64,000 bases of DNA from Clostridia bacterium (GTDB taxonomy: Bacteria; Bacillota; Clostridia; RGIG6154): assembly GCA_017410375.1 (NCBI GenBank), contig JAFQQW010000016.1, forward strand, positions 62,001 through 126,000. The letters are read 5' to 3'. This document shows, one piece after another, positions 43,980 to 53,934 of this stretch. Under the pieces are notes generated by a model. It was not told the origin of the DNA, did not search any database, and saw only the letters and a list, made by a program, of their open reading frames with translations. The translations under genes were made by a program, and so were the position numbers. Within the stretch, counting starts at the first letter, position 1; each line of letters opens with the position of its first letter.

Positions 43980-44082
43980 AACTTTGATAGAAAGTTTCAT
44001 CTTTAATCCGTATGGTTTCATTTTTTGAAATTCGGTTTCATTTAAATAGTTATGGTTTCAATTCACGATGTAAGGTTTCTTT
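43980..44082. repeat. Degenerate tandem repeat array with 20-bp period (array 1)
   Basis: Five GTTTC units begin at 43994, 44015, 44035, 44055 and 44075, a spacing of 21, 20, 20 and 20 bases, preceded by AACTTTGATA. The units between are not conserved. A related array lies at 62203-62300. The rest of the 43795-44100 gap holds only the AraC promoter and the operon terminator. Confidence 0.65.
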
Positions 44083-44100
44083 TTACAGATGCCGGCTACG

Positions 44101-45708
44101 TTACATATCCGTTTCCACCGTTTTGCAATGCACAGTATCATATAAAGGCATTTCCTGCCCAACGATTTCATTTCCTTTAAATATAAAGTTTTCTACATTG
44201 TTGGCAGAAACCAAAATTGCATTGCAACTTCGGAATGTATTATCTACTACTGCGATTTTTTTATGATAGTATTTTCCTTCTTCGATTTTTTTGCGAGGAA
44301 CAACTGTTATAACCGAGTCACTCCAAAAATAGCTATATTTACATCCATCAAAAACATTGCCTGTAATCAGAACATCTTTTGTGCCACCTGCTTCATACCA
44401 AAAGTTGCCGTTTGCTTCAAACATTATTGCAGAACCCGCAGACTTAAAAATATTATTACGGATGACAATTTTACCGTGTGATGCAAGAAGCATACTTCTT
44501 GCGCGGTTGTTTACCATAGTGCAATTTTCAAACAAAACTTCCGGCACATGGCTTATTTCATCTACTACATCTCCAATACGGATACCAGAGGTATCACCCT
44601 CTACTTTGACTTCCAACAGTTCTAAATTGATGCGTTTTACCGAAACCACTTTGTATTCACCATTTGGAATCAAGCTATCCGGATCTGCACTTTGCAAAAC
44701 ATCTCCGGGCGCAACTATATTTATCCCCGCCTGTTCACAATGCACCTGTTTCAAAAGAAGAGTGTTATCGAATTTGTTCACAATTTTCAAATAAATGCTA
44801 TGTACATTCAAAGCATCATCTAACTGACCTTCAAAATAGCAATCATGAATGTGAATTTTCCCTTCACAATGCACAAAATGAGTAGCGTCTGCATTGATAG
44901 AATAGCATCGATCATCCTTGCACCGTGTGTTAAAGCGAACAACCTCTATATCTTTACTGTTTTGTGCAATAACACCCATTCCCAATCCGCTATAGACAGT
45001 TACATCTTCAATTTTTGTATTTTGGCTACGATTTATAAATATAGTAGCTGCTCTTCGTGTTCTGGAGGCCATAACTACTTTTTGGCCTAATTGCAACGGA
45101 GCACGCAAATTTTCTACACGATATATGCCGTCTTCCAATGTCGTAAACAACATACGATTTGAGCTTTCATGACCGGCACTAAAATATTCACAGACACCTT
45201 CAGAAAGTCTGCCATCTTCGTCGTGATAGTCCATATAAAAAAGTTTGTATGATTCTTTGGGTTCAAATTCACCTGCAAATATATCGCCACCGTGAGTATA
45301 TGTCTTGCCGTGGGTATTGCAAAGAATTGCAGATGTTTCACCGCCCTCTATCACTTCAAACTGTGCATTGAAAGTGCAGTTCGATGTGAATGAAAATCCT
45401 TTGATGGTAACATTTTCGCAATGACTTATAATTATAGGAGTAAGTACATCTTCAAAAATAAAATCGCTGCCATTACCATCTAATGTAAAATTCTTAAATC
45501 CTTCTAAAAGAAAGCAACACCGCTTAAAGCCTGCATCCGAATGATTAGACATGCAATAAACACCTTCTGAGGCATATTCGGCGAAAATATGATACTCACC
45601 TTTATCAAAAATAAGTCCATCTTCACCGTGTTCCTTACAATATTGAAGAGCCGCTTGAATATTATAAGCAACATCATTGGTTGTAGCAAACTGACTGTAA
45701 TGTACCAT
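44101..45708 (-). CDS. Parallel beta-helix glycosidase, GH110-like
   Basis: 535 residues of repeated short beta strands (NVTIKGFSFTSNCT, NTKIEDVTVYSG, DIEVVRFNTRC, KIHIHDCYFEG, VLITGNVFDGC) typical of a right-handed beta helix. The segment CYFEGQLDDALNVHSIYLKI resembles the active-site region of GH110 alpha-1,3-galactosidases, which remove the terminal galactose of blood group B-type or linear B glycans. The family call is by recollection of this motif and is moderate. No signal peptide. Last gene of the six-gene operon; its ATG follows GAGGAGA 12 bases after the GH95 gene. Confidence 0.7.
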   Translation of the reverse strand: MVHYSQFATTNDVAYNIQAALQYCKEHGEDGLIFDKGEYHIFAEYASEGVYCMSNHSDAGFKRCCFLLEGFKNFTLDGNGSDFIFEDVLTPIIISHCENVTIKGFSFTSNCTFNAQFEVIEGGETSAILCNTHGKTYTHGGDIFAGEFEPKESYKLFYMDYHDEDGRLSEGVCEYFSAGHESSNRMLFTTLEDGIYRVENLRAPLQLGQKVVMASRTRRAATIFINRSQNTKIEDVTVYSGLGMGVIAQNSKDIEVVRFNTRCKDDRCYSINADATHFVHCEGKIHIHDCYFEGQLDDALNVHSIYLKIVNKFDNTLLLKQVHCEQAGINIVAPGDVLQSADPDSLIPNGEYKVVSVKRINLELLEVKVEGDTSGIRIGDVVDEISHVPEVLFENCTMVNNRARSMLLASHGKIVIRNNIFKSAGSAIMFEANGNFWYEAGGTKDVLITGNVFDGCKYSYFWSDSVITVVPRKKIEEGKYYHKKIAVVDNTFRSCNAILVSANNVENFIFKGNEIVGQEMPLYDTVHCKTVETDM

Positions 45709-45720
45709 TTTGTTTCTCCT

Positions 45721-48057
45721 CTATTTTATGTTTTTATAGATAATTTTAAATTCTTTTTCTTCAAATTTATTAAATGTTACAGAAAGTTCCCGTTTACCGT
45801 TTTCTTCAAAAATCATATTTGACGGAAGAACGAGCGTGATATTTTCTTCAGTTGATTTTTGTTTTAAAAATGCTGTGGCGTTCTGATCGTTCCAATTGAG
45901 CGAAACCTCTGTATTGGTTCTTGTAAGCAACGGTCCTATTTCACCTTTTCCCCATCTTGAAGGCATTGCATTGAATAAATACAATTCATTTGCTGTTGAA
46001 AATACAAACATTTCATTTATCGCACTTGTAATCCCCATATTCGCATCAAGCTGAACAGGTGCTTTTGTTTCCATCCCGGCACAAGTGGCAACGCCCATTC
46101 TTCTCCAGTCATTATGCGTTGTAAACAAATTACTTAAAATACACGATTTTGCGAGCATATCAATCGCATTCAATGCTTTATCGCCATAACCTAAACGAGA
46201 ATAGGTGTTCGCCATATACGCAAGCGACCAACCTGATTGTTCCCTCATGCCCACAATCTCGCGTTTTTCAACCGCTTTTACTGCTGCTTCATAAAGTGCT
46301 GGATTACTGTTTTTCGTAATCTCGGTTCCCGGGAAAACAGGATACAGATGCGATTCATGTCTATGCTTGTAGTTATCTTTATAAAAAGGATGCATCCACT
46401 CGGATAGTGCGCCGTCCTCATTAATCTGATAAGGCGGAATTTTTTTAAGCATTTCTTTAAGTTTTTCAGCTTTTTCCGAATACATTCCTGTGATTTCTAT
46501 ACCTTTAAGCAAGTTGGTGAACAGCTCTTTTGCTATTGCAAAATCCATCGTTGCATTAACAGTGACCTCAGAATTGCAACCCATAGTCAATACATTTAAA
46601 GGAACATTTTCGGGAGAATTTGACGGTGATGATACAAAATATCCACTCTCATCAACAGTGAAATAATCTTCATAAAACAATGCCGCTTCATACATAAACG
46701 GTAATGCTCTGCGTTTTAAAAATTCTGTATCGCGGGTGTACAGATAATAGTCAAAATAATGTTGTGCAATCCACCCTGCTCCGCCTGTCCAATGAAGAAT
46801 ATGCGGATAAACCAACTTATGAAGTCCGCTTTCGGGCGTACTTACAGAGCATATATTTATACCTCGACACCCGAAAAGTTTCATTGCATTTTCACGGTAA
46901 TCATCCATATGTTCTTCAACATAGTTAAATACATTCAAAAGGAGCTTGGGCATATTTCCGCTTAAAGCCTGCCAATATATCATTTCAAGATTTACATTAA
47001 ACATGTTATATGCCCACATGCCATTATAATCACCGCACCAGAGACCATAAAGATGACAAGGAAGTCCATTTTCACAGTTAGCACAAACCAAAAGATATCT
47101 ACCGAACGACCATAGTTTTTCAACGAGTTCGTCCGAACATGTATTTCCGTAAGCATCCATCAGCAAAAGTTCATTTGCTGTATCTCTGTTTCCATCCGAA
47201 AGTTTAAAGGTTGATGAATTGAACAACGCTTTGTGTAAAGGCATATGCAACATAAATGCCGTTTCATAGTCCGGTGCATCTGAAAGAATTTTTTCTATGT
47301 CAGAAAACTGTTGTTCTCTTTTCCCGTCAACAAAAGTTTTCAATACCAAATCAACACTTTTAGCGTTCGTTATATGTATTCCGTTTTCTTCAATCGTTTC
47401 TGTTCCGTCGTGTGTTACCTTAGCAACTGCGCCGTATTCTTCGTCCCATTTTGAGCCAAAGAAAACAAATCCTCTTTTGTATGTTGTTTTTCCATCCGGC
47501 GTCGCAAGAGCACCAATCGTTTGCAAATCATGCACTTTCAAATCAACAAGTATATTTATACGGTAATCTCCCGAAGCGGTAATCTTGCAATAAACATTTC
47601 CGTCATTTCTTGAAACGAAGACCCTTTTTTTGAATGTTGTGTTACCTTCATCCCAAGGCACAACCGCTTCTTCTGTTTCCATATCAAGTGTGCGCTCATA
47701 ATTTTTAAAAGCTTCATTGCAATCAAAAACCATATCAATGTCACAAAGCGGAAGCGGTCGTCCAAAAGAAGCTCCGTTAAAGCCTTTTTCTTTTAAAGCA
47801 TCTGCTATAACATTTTCAGCCTCTTTAACCTTGTTTTTAGAAAGAAGATCACGCATAGTTTCAATATGCTCGTGAACATCGGGCAGAAACGGTTTATTCT
47901 TGTCACGCCACAATTTCGAATGATTTATCGCAATAATATCATGACCAATTCCGCCATACAAAAGAGCGCCTGTTTCACCATTTCCGAGTGGTGTTGCTTC
48001 TCTCCATATATCGGAATAGCACGACGCAGGATATTTCATTATAATTTCTTTTTTCAA
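45721..48057 (-). CDS. Glycoside hydrolase family 95 (alpha-L-fucosidase/alpha-L-galactosidase)
   Basis: 778 residues, normal GH95 length. The N-terminal beta domain starts with the family pattern WREATPLGNGETGALLYGGIGHDIIAINHSKLW. The (alpha/alpha)6 barrel contains CHLYGLWCGDYNGMWAYNMFNVNLEMIYWQ, SPENVP, HRHESHLYPVFPGTEI and GWSLAYMANTYSRLGYGDKA, and a C-terminal beta domain begins near RWGKGEIGPLLTR. The start is a TTG at 48057 with GGAGGTG 8 bases upstream. Inverting enzyme that removes alpha-1,2-linked fucose or L-galactose. No signal peptide. Confidence 0.92.
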   Translation of the reverse strand: MKKEIIMKYPASCYSDIWREATPLGNGETGALLYGGIGHDIIAINHSKLWRDKNKPFLPDVHEHIETMRDLLSKNKVKEAENVIADALKEKGFNGASFGRPLPLCDIDMVFDCNEAFKNYERTLDMETEEAVVPWDEGNTTFKKRVFVSRNDGNVYCKITASGDYRINILVDLKVHDLQTIGALATPDGKTTYKRGFVFFGSKWDEEYGAVAKVTHDGTETIEENGIHITNAKSVDLVLKTFVDGKREQQFSDIEKILSDAPDYETAFMLHMPLHKALFNSSTFKLSDGNRDTANELLLMDAYGNTCSDELVEKLWSFGRYLLVCANCENGLPCHLYGLWCGDYNGMWAYNMFNVNLEMIYWQALSGNMPKLLLNVFNYVEEHMDDYRENAMKLFGCRGINICSVSTPESGLHKLVYPHILHWTGGAGWIAQHYFDYYLYTRDTEFLKRRALPFMYEAALFYEDYFTVDESGYFVSSPSNSPENVPLNVLTMGCNSEVTVNATMDFAIAKELFTNLLKGIEITGMYSEKAEKLKEMLKKIPPYQINEDGALSEWMHPFYKDNYKHRHESHLYPVFPGTEITKNSNPALYEAAVKAVEKREIVGMREQSGWSLAYMANTYSRLGYGDKALNAIDMLAKSCILSNLFTTHNDWRRMGVATCAGMETKAPVQLDANMGITSAINEMFVFSTANELYLFNAMPSRWGKGEIGPLLTRTNTEVSLNWNDQNATAFLKQKSTEENITLVLPSNMIFEENGKRELSVTFNKFEEKEFKIIYKNIK

Positions 48058-48083
48058 AACTACACCTCCATCTTTTTAGTCAT

Positions 48084-50285
48084 TTATGCTAAACGATTAA
48101 ACACATATACTTTGTTGGTGTATTCATATCTGTGAATAGCTGTTATACCAAAATTCATCAGATAATCTCCGCCAAACACTTCTCCGGTTTCTTCTAATTC
48201 ATATAAAGCATTTATATCCAACCCCTGTAATTTAATATGGTCTAAAGACGGATTTACCTTGCACTCCATTGTGTAATCAAATAAAACAACCTGGTTTTTA
48301 TCTTCCGAAACAAATTGCCACACCGTATTCTGTGTTGATTTATCATAAGGCGAACGAATTCTGTACATATCACCATAATGCACAGTTTTACGAATCCTTT
48401 TATAAAATTTAACCTGTTCAATCACCTGATTAAAATCATCTTCAGAAAGTTTATTCAAATCAAGCTCATAACCAAGTTGCCCTGCCATAGCTACATTACC
48501 ACGGAGAGAAATGGGTGTTGTTCTGCCGACCTGATGATTTGGAACTGCTGAAACATGCGATCCCATAGAAGATACAGGATACACCATACTTGTGCCATGC
48601 TGAATGTACATTCGTTCTATCGCATCAGTATTATCACTTGTCCAGATTTGCGGAGAATAATACAGCATCGCAGGATCAAATCTGCCTCCGCCACCACTAC
48701 ATCCTTCAAACAAAACATTCGGGAAAGTGGTTGTGATTCTTTCAAGAACATCATAAAGTCCAAGCACATATCGGTGTGCAATTTCACCCTGTTGATCAGA
48801 AGGATATGCCAATGAGCCAACTTCTGAAATATAACGATTCATATCCCATTTTACATATGTAATATTTGCACGATGCAATACATCACTCACAGCATTCACA
48901 ATATAATCACAAACATCTTTTCTCGATAGATCTAAAACATACTGGTTTCTGCCCACGCTCATTTCACGACCGGGTACCCCAATACACCAGTCAGGATGTG
49001 CCCGGAACAAGTCGCTGTCTTCCGAAACCATTTCGGGTTCAAACCAAAGTCCGAACTGCATACCCAAATCATTCACACGCTTTGCAAGATTCTCAAGACC
49101 TTTTGGCAACTTGTTTTTATCTTCATACCAATCGCCCAAAGATGTTGTATCATCATTTCGTTTACCGAACCAACCATCATCTAAAACCATAAGGTCAATC
49201 CCTGCACTTTTAGCTTTTTCAGCTATGCTTACGATTTTATCTTCATTAAAATCAAAATATGTTGCCTCCCAGTTGTTAATTAAAACAGGCCTCTCTGCAT
49301 CGCGATATTTTCCACGGCATATACGGCTTCTGTAAAGACTGTGATATGTCCTTGACATTTTTCCTAATCCGTCTGATGAATAGACCAAAACAGCTTCAGG
49401 GGACTGAAAATCTTCCCCGGAATTTAGTTTCCAACAAAAATCGTGTGGATTTATTCCCATATATACACGTGTCGTATCCTGGCCATTTACATCAACACCG
49501 GCAACGAAATTTCCGCTATATACCAAGCTGAATCCGTACACTTCTCCGCTTTCTTCTGTGGTTTCAGGACGAGCCAATGCCACAAAATTGTTTTGAATAT
49601 GGCTTGTTGTTCCTTTCGCACTGGAAACCTCGATTTTTGTATGCGATAATTTTGTATTGTTGATATGTCTTTCTCTTGCATGAGTTCCTGCAAGATTAAT
49701 AAACTCATAGTTCATATCGGGCAAATCAACAGTTGCACTCATAACCGATTTTAAATAAATACATTGCGTTCCGTTATTTATGTAACGCACACTTCTTGCA
49801 ATGGCATCATACTTTTCAAAAGTGGTATAACAAAGTACAGCTTCAAGACCTGAAATTGCGTCTTTTAAATAAATTTCCAATGTTGTTGCTTCGTCATCAG
49901 ATTCAGTATAAGTAGCCGGCAAACCTTTTAAAGTCGGCTTCCCTTTGAAAATTTTATATCCGTTATACCAAAGCTGTGTTACGGTACTTCCATTTTCATA
50001 CCGAGCGTGAAAGGATGGTGTTCTGAAATCAGCACTACCGAAGGTTGAGAAATCAAGCAAAATATTATCTCCTCGGATGCCAAGTTTTTCATAAGAATCA
50101 CTGTTAACCACAGAGTAACTTGAAGTATGTGCTTTTGCAAGACTATCACACGATGGCATAAATGCGATTTTTTTACCATAATGTGCGTGAAACAGATACT
50201 TGTCTTCCACAACTCCAATAATATAACTTGTGTTTGGTGTTTCAAGATAGAAATTTTTTGTTTCTTTATCAAAACGAATTGACAT
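48084..50285 (-). CDS. Alpha-galactosidase, glycoside hydrolase family 36
   Basis: 733 residues, full length. N-terminal beta-sandwich, TIM barrel and short C-terminal domain. The signature YVKWDMNRYISEVGS holds the nucleophile aspartate (about D481), and WTSDNTDAIERM the acid/base aspartate; GCSGGGGRFDP and LVLDDGWFGKRNDD are also typical. It removes alpha-1,6 and other alpha-linked galactose from raffinose-type or galactomannan oligosaccharides. Cytoplasmic. GAGGAGG precedes the ATG. Confidence 0.96.
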   Translation of the reverse strand: MSIRFDKETKNFYLETPNTSYIIGVVEDKYLFHAHYGKKIAFMPSCDSLAKAHTSSYSVVNSDSYEKLGIRGDNILLDFSTFGSADFRTPSFHARYENGSTVTQLWYNGYKIFKGKPTLKGLPATYTESDDEATTLEIYLKDAISGLEAVLCYTTFEKYDAIARSVRYINNGTQCIYLKSVMSATVDLPDMNYEFINLAGTHARERHINNTKLSHTKIEVSSAKGTTSHIQNNFVALARPETTEESGEVYGFSLVYSGNFVAGVDVNGQDTTRVYMGINPHDFCWKLNSGEDFQSPEAVLVYSSDGLGKMSRTYHSLYRSRICRGKYRDAERPVLINNWEATYFDFNEDKIVSIAEKAKSAGIDLMVLDDGWFGKRNDDTTSLGDWYEDKNKLPKGLENLAKRVNDLGMQFGLWFEPEMVSEDSDLFRAHPDWCIGVPGREMSVGRNQYVLDLSRKDVCDYIVNAVSDVLHRANITYVKWDMNRYISEVGSLAYPSDQQGEIAHRYVLGLYDVLERITTTFPNVLFEGCSGGGGRFDPAMLYYSPQIWTSDNTDAIERMYIQHGTSMVYPVSSMGSHVSAVPNHQVGRTTPISLRGNVAMAGQLGYELDLNKLSEDDFNQVIEQVKFYKRIRKTVHYGDMYRIRSPYDKSTQNTVWQFVSEDKNQVVLFDYTMECKVNPSLDHIKLQGLDINALYELEETGEVFGGDYLMNFGITAIHRYEYTNKVYVFNRLA

Positions 50286-50325
50286 AAATTAATTCCTCCT
50301 CACAGAATTTATATTTCATATTGCA

Positions 50326-53028
50326 TCAGCACACTCCGGTTTCTACGAAACAGTAACCCTCGTTCCATTTTTCAAGTTGTTTCCATGTGTAGTTCCATAC
50401 ACATCTTTCTTTGAAAAATGACCCCGGACCAACTCCGTAACTTTCTCCGATTTCAAGATGGTGAGGTCCAAGCAGATTTCTCAAATTGTTTATTAGTGTA
50501 ATTTCAATCTTGTTTCTGCCTTTCTCTGCAATGTCTAAAATCGGGATTTTTTCGTTATAAAGAGTTATCTTTTCATTGTTCCCTATTTTAATGCGAACGG
50601 CATTTATACCTTTGAGGTCAAGCATAAGATAGGGATTTTCACCAAGAACATCAACCGTGCCCTCAACGGTAAGTTCACCGCTGAAGAATGGAAAACCCTG
50701 CTGTTCAATATTTGAAAGTGTAATCTCGCTCTTAGGTTCTTCTATTGTAAAATCACCTGTATAACGAACTGCGTTTTTGTCAAGCTTTTCCCAGTTGTCG
50801 TCCGTTCCCACAGAGAAATCACCAGCCAAATAAATTGCTTCAATTTCCATATCGTAGAAGAGCTTGTTCTTTTCACTTTCAAAAAGTTTAGATTTACGGA
50901 TATTTTCATATACAGTTTCGGACTGAACAAAATTACAGTCAAAACTTATTGTGTTTTTACCGAGTATTAAATACTTTGAAATATCAGTTTTTCGGAACGA
51001 GATATCTCTGAAATATCCCTCGTCTTTAAATTCTACTTCTATTCCGTTGACATATATTTTAAATATTTCGGGAGTCTCGCACACAAGATACAATTTTTCG
51101 GGAATGTAGTTTGCAGTCACAAAGTACTCCTGATGGATTTTAACAGGTCGTGCAAGCTCATTCGCACGCTCTGCAATATTTAAAACATATCCGTCTTTTT
51201 CCTGAAGTTCACCATCAAAATAGTAATCACATTTATCAAGAGTGATTGAGTTTTCAATCTTTCCCTTAATTGCAAATGTTCCACTCAAACGAACCTCTGA
51301 GTCTTTAAGAGGCATTTGGGGTGTATCTTCTGTTTCAACAACCATAAGACTGCCCCAAGGCTCAAATTCATAAGGTGATTCAAAAGGTTCAAGCTCGCCG
51401 ATTTCAATATTAACCTTAAGCCCGTTAACCAGAATTTCAGACCGTTTTCTTTCTACGCTTGTATTTGTGAAGTAATGAACTTTATACTTATCATTTTCAC
51501 GAAGCGTATATGTCAGCGACTTATCTGTTGTTACGGAATTTTCGTCAAGAGAATTTGCGCAGTCTAAAATAATACCGCCGTTTGTTGTAAATTCCGATAA
51601 AATCTTTTCGGTTGTGGGAAGAAGCACATCGCATTCTGCAGTAATCACGTATTTGTAGCTCTGAAAACCGATTTCAATTCTGTCCTCAACAACTCTTGCG
51701 TGTCGTTCCATAATGGTTTCATCACCTAAATGGAAAGGCAAATGCTTTTCTTCAAGTTCATGAATAAGATTTATAAATCTGGCAAACTTTTCATTAATTC
51801 CTGCATTTTCGCCGGCATCGTAAAGTGTCCAGGCTGATGTCTGTGGATGAATAACCAAAATTTCAGGCTTGATTTTACCCTCCGTTAAAATCATTCCCTC
51901 TCTGCTCATAGCATCAACAAAGTGTTTATATTCACTCCACCAGGGTTGCTGACAGTACATCGCAGGCGGATAATCTCTCTTTCTTATACCTCTGTTTGAG
52001 TATCCCTCGAGGTGCTGGCAAAGAAGGTTAACACCACGAACCATCTGCCATTCGTACATACCTTTAAGCTCTGAAAAGCTTATATTGTGCCCACAACAAG
52101 CGAAAGTTTCAGAAAGAACTTGCTTTTTCCCCAACTGTTGTGCAACAGAACTTAATTGATGCATTGTTAAACCGTCAGAAATTCCTCTTCCGAGCCAATC
52201 CATTCCGGGAATGTGGAAATATTCATAATGCGGCATACAAGCACCGTTTGAAGGGAGCTGTGATAAAAATGTTTCCTCTAAAACAAGATGGCCGGTAAGT
52301 TTAAGACCTCTTTCATCGCACCAATCATATATCTGTTTCATATAAGCTGACGAAAACAAATCCGTCACCATTTTCCAGAAATTCACACGTACTTCTTTGT
52401 ATCCGTCCACTTCAAAAAACAGTGCATCAAGGTGTGAAAGCAAATCGTCATTATAACGGTTTTGGTATTCTGAAACCATCACAAAACTCCACGGAATACC
52501 GTTTCTTGAAACCTGCGGTTCATCGGTGAAAAAGCCCTCAATACTGTTTTTATATTTCTGATAATATGGTTCATAGGTGCATTCAATGAATTTTGCAATT
52601 ATCTTTTCATCTAAAGTATCAACATAAAAAGGATTCACATCGTAATAAAAATACAAATCACCTATCTGACAAATTGCAGTTTCTTTATGGGTAAATTCTT
52701 TTTCAAAGCGAAGATATTTCTGCTGATAATCAATACCATGACCGTTTACAAATCCGTTTCCGAAACCGCTGGGCCATCCATTTTCATCATAAGCCCAAGC
52801 GCCCATACCGAGCTTTTCAGCCTCATCAATCGATACAGAAACATTTTCGAACCATTCTTCTCCCATATACTCTGTCTGAAGTCCGCCCCTTGCGTGCATG
52901 AAAAATCCGCCGATACCAACATCGTGCATTTTCTTTATCTGACTTCTTGTTTCTTCGGTATCAAGTTTTTCATTCCAACTCCAAAAAGGTATGGGACGGT
53001 ATTTATCAGATATATTCTTAAAATTCAT
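50326..53028 (-). CDS. GH106-like glycosidase (alpha-L-rhamnosidase-related)
   Basis: 900 residues from the ATG at 53028, which has GAGGGG 8 bases upstream. The N-terminal barrel begins with PIPFWSWNEKLDTEETRSQIKKMHDVGIGGFFMHARGGL and continues AYDENGWPSGFGNGFVNG and GFFTDEPQVSRNG, as in GH106 proteins and their relatives. The second half contains beta-sandwich domains like the galactose-binding part of GH2 (KTDISKYLILGKNTISFDC, YTGDFTIE). GH106 enzymes remove alpha-L-rhamnose, for example from pectic rhamnogalacturonan; this branch could act on another sugar. No signal peptide. Confidence 0.75.
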   Translation of the reverse strand: MNFKNISDKYRPIPFWSWNEKLDTEETRSQIKKMHDVGIGGFFMHARGGLQTEYMGEEWFENVSVSIDEAEKLGMGAWAYDENGWPSGFGNGFVNGHGIDYQQKYLRFEKEFTHKETAICQIGDLYFYYDVNPFYVDTLDEKIIAKFIECTYEPYYQKYKNSIEGFFTDEPQVSRNGIPWSFVMVSEYQNRYNDDLLSHLDALFFEVDGYKEVRVNFWKMVTDLFSSAYMKQIYDWCDERGLKLTGHLVLEETFLSQLPSNGACMPHYEYFHIPGMDWLGRGISDGLTMHQLSSVAQQLGKKQVLSETFACCGHNISFSELKGMYEWQMVRGVNLLCQHLEGYSNRGIRKRDYPPAMYCQQPWWSEYKHFVDAMSREGMILTEGKIKPEILVIHPQTSAWTLYDAGENAGINEKFARFINLIHELEEKHLPFHLGDETIMERHARVVEDRIEIGFQSYKYVITAECDVLLPTTEKILSEFTTNGGIILDCANSLDENSVTTDKSLTYTLRENDKYKVHYFTNTSVERKRSEILVNGLKVNIEIGELEPFESPYEFEPWGSLMVVETEDTPQMPLKDSEVRLSGTFAIKGKIENSITLDKCDYYFDGELQEKDGYVLNIAERANELARPVKIHQEYFVTANYIPEKLYLVCETPEIFKIYVNGIEVEFKDEGYFRDISFRKTDISKYLILGKNTISFDCNFVQSETVYENIRKSKLFESEKNKLFYDMEIEAIYLAGDFSVGTDDNWEKLDKNAVRYTGDFTIEEPKSEITLSNIEQQGFPFFSGELTVEGTVDVLGENPYLMLDLKGINAVRIKIGNNEKITLYNEKIPILDIAEKGRNKIEITLINNLRNLLGPHHLEIGESYGVGPGSFFKERCVWNYTWKQLEKWNEGYCFVETGVC

Positions 53029-53082
53029 AAGCATTCCCCTCAGTTATTTGTTCTTTAACCTTATGCAAATCTGAAAAAGAAA

Positions 53083-53115
53083 GTCGCCTGTTCGTTGAAA
53101 CCATGAACAGGCGTA
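53083..53115 (-). terminator. Hairpin within the six-gene operon
   Basis: CGCCTGTTC (53085-53093) and GAACAGGCG (53105-53113) form a 9-bp stem; on the minus strand ACTTTCTTTTTC follows. It lies in the 166-bp gap between the SGNH gene and the GH106-like gene and may attenuate transcription of the downstream enzymes. Confidence 0.55.
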
Positions 53116-53194
53116 TAAAATACTTTTCAGTTGTTTGAACACAAGTGACTATATCTTGAAAACATACTTTCTTTTAGTAAACAGAGCGCCTTTT

Positions 53195-53911
53195 TCAAAA
53201 TTGTTCTTCTATTATTTTTTGAACTGTTTCTTTTTCACTTTCAGAAACTTCTTCATCAAAATCGCAGAAACTGTTATTCAGAACAGAGTTACCGGTTAAA
53301 ACTTTGTACCACAAAAGACCTGCTGCATATCTGCCTATACCAAGTTTCAGATGAAAGGTATCGCGGTAAACACTTTCGATACCATTATGAAGAATACAGC
53401 CAATCATCTCGCCGGAAGGAATGATTCCGTCAGCAGAAATTTCTATCTTCGCCTGTTCATAAGCAGTTTTGATATCTTTAAACATTTCATCATAAACTTC
53501 ATATCCAAGCTCGTTGATTTTTTTACTGCCGCTTTCGTAAGCCCATGTCTGATGAATGTAAATTTTTGCTTTAGGAGAATGTTCTTTTATGTAATTTGTA
53601 AGTTCAAAAATGTACGGCTTGTAATTTGCAAAATCTACCGATTCTGTGCTTACCTGCTGAATGGTTATAACATCCCACTCCCTGTTTATAAGTGCATCTT
53701 TAAGCGTTACGAGAAAACCTGTGCTTTTCCCATTCATCTCCAGCATGTATTCTTTCAGGTTCCCTTTCATATTTTTGAAATGTCTGAAAAAAGAGCATGC
53801 ACCGATATACAAATTAAAACAATTTATATCCACACCATCTGCATGGGCTATTTGATGCAGATATCTTGTCGCATCCTGCGAAAAGCTGTTTCCTATCGAT
53901 AAAATATTCAT
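53195..53911 (-). CDS. SGNH-type hydrolase, DUF4886-like
   Basis: 238 residues. Begins with MNILSIGNSFSQDATRYLHQIA, where Ser9 is the likely nucleophile, and carries ITIQQVS and IHQTWAY in the middle and DTFHLKLGIGRYAAGLLWY near the end, which supplies the Asp-x-x-His pair of SGNH esterases. Such enzymes remove acetyl or other acyl groups from sugars. No signal peptide, so it should act on imported fragments. Second gene of the operon, 23 bases after the 1629-residue protein. Confidence 0.78.
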   Translation of the reverse strand: MNILSIGNSFSQDATRYLHQIAHADGVDINCFNLYIGACSFFRHFKNMKGNLKEYMLEMNGKSTGFLVTLKDALINREWDVITIQQVSTESVDFANYKPYIFELTNYIKEHSPKAKIYIHQTWAYESGSKKINELGYEVYDEMFKDIKTAYEQAKIEISADGIIPSGEMIGCILHNGIESVYRDTFHLKLGIGRYAAGLLWYKVLTGNSVLNNSFCDFDEEVSESEKETVQKIIEEQF

Positions 53912-53934
53912 GTCTTTTCTCCCTCTTATAACAA

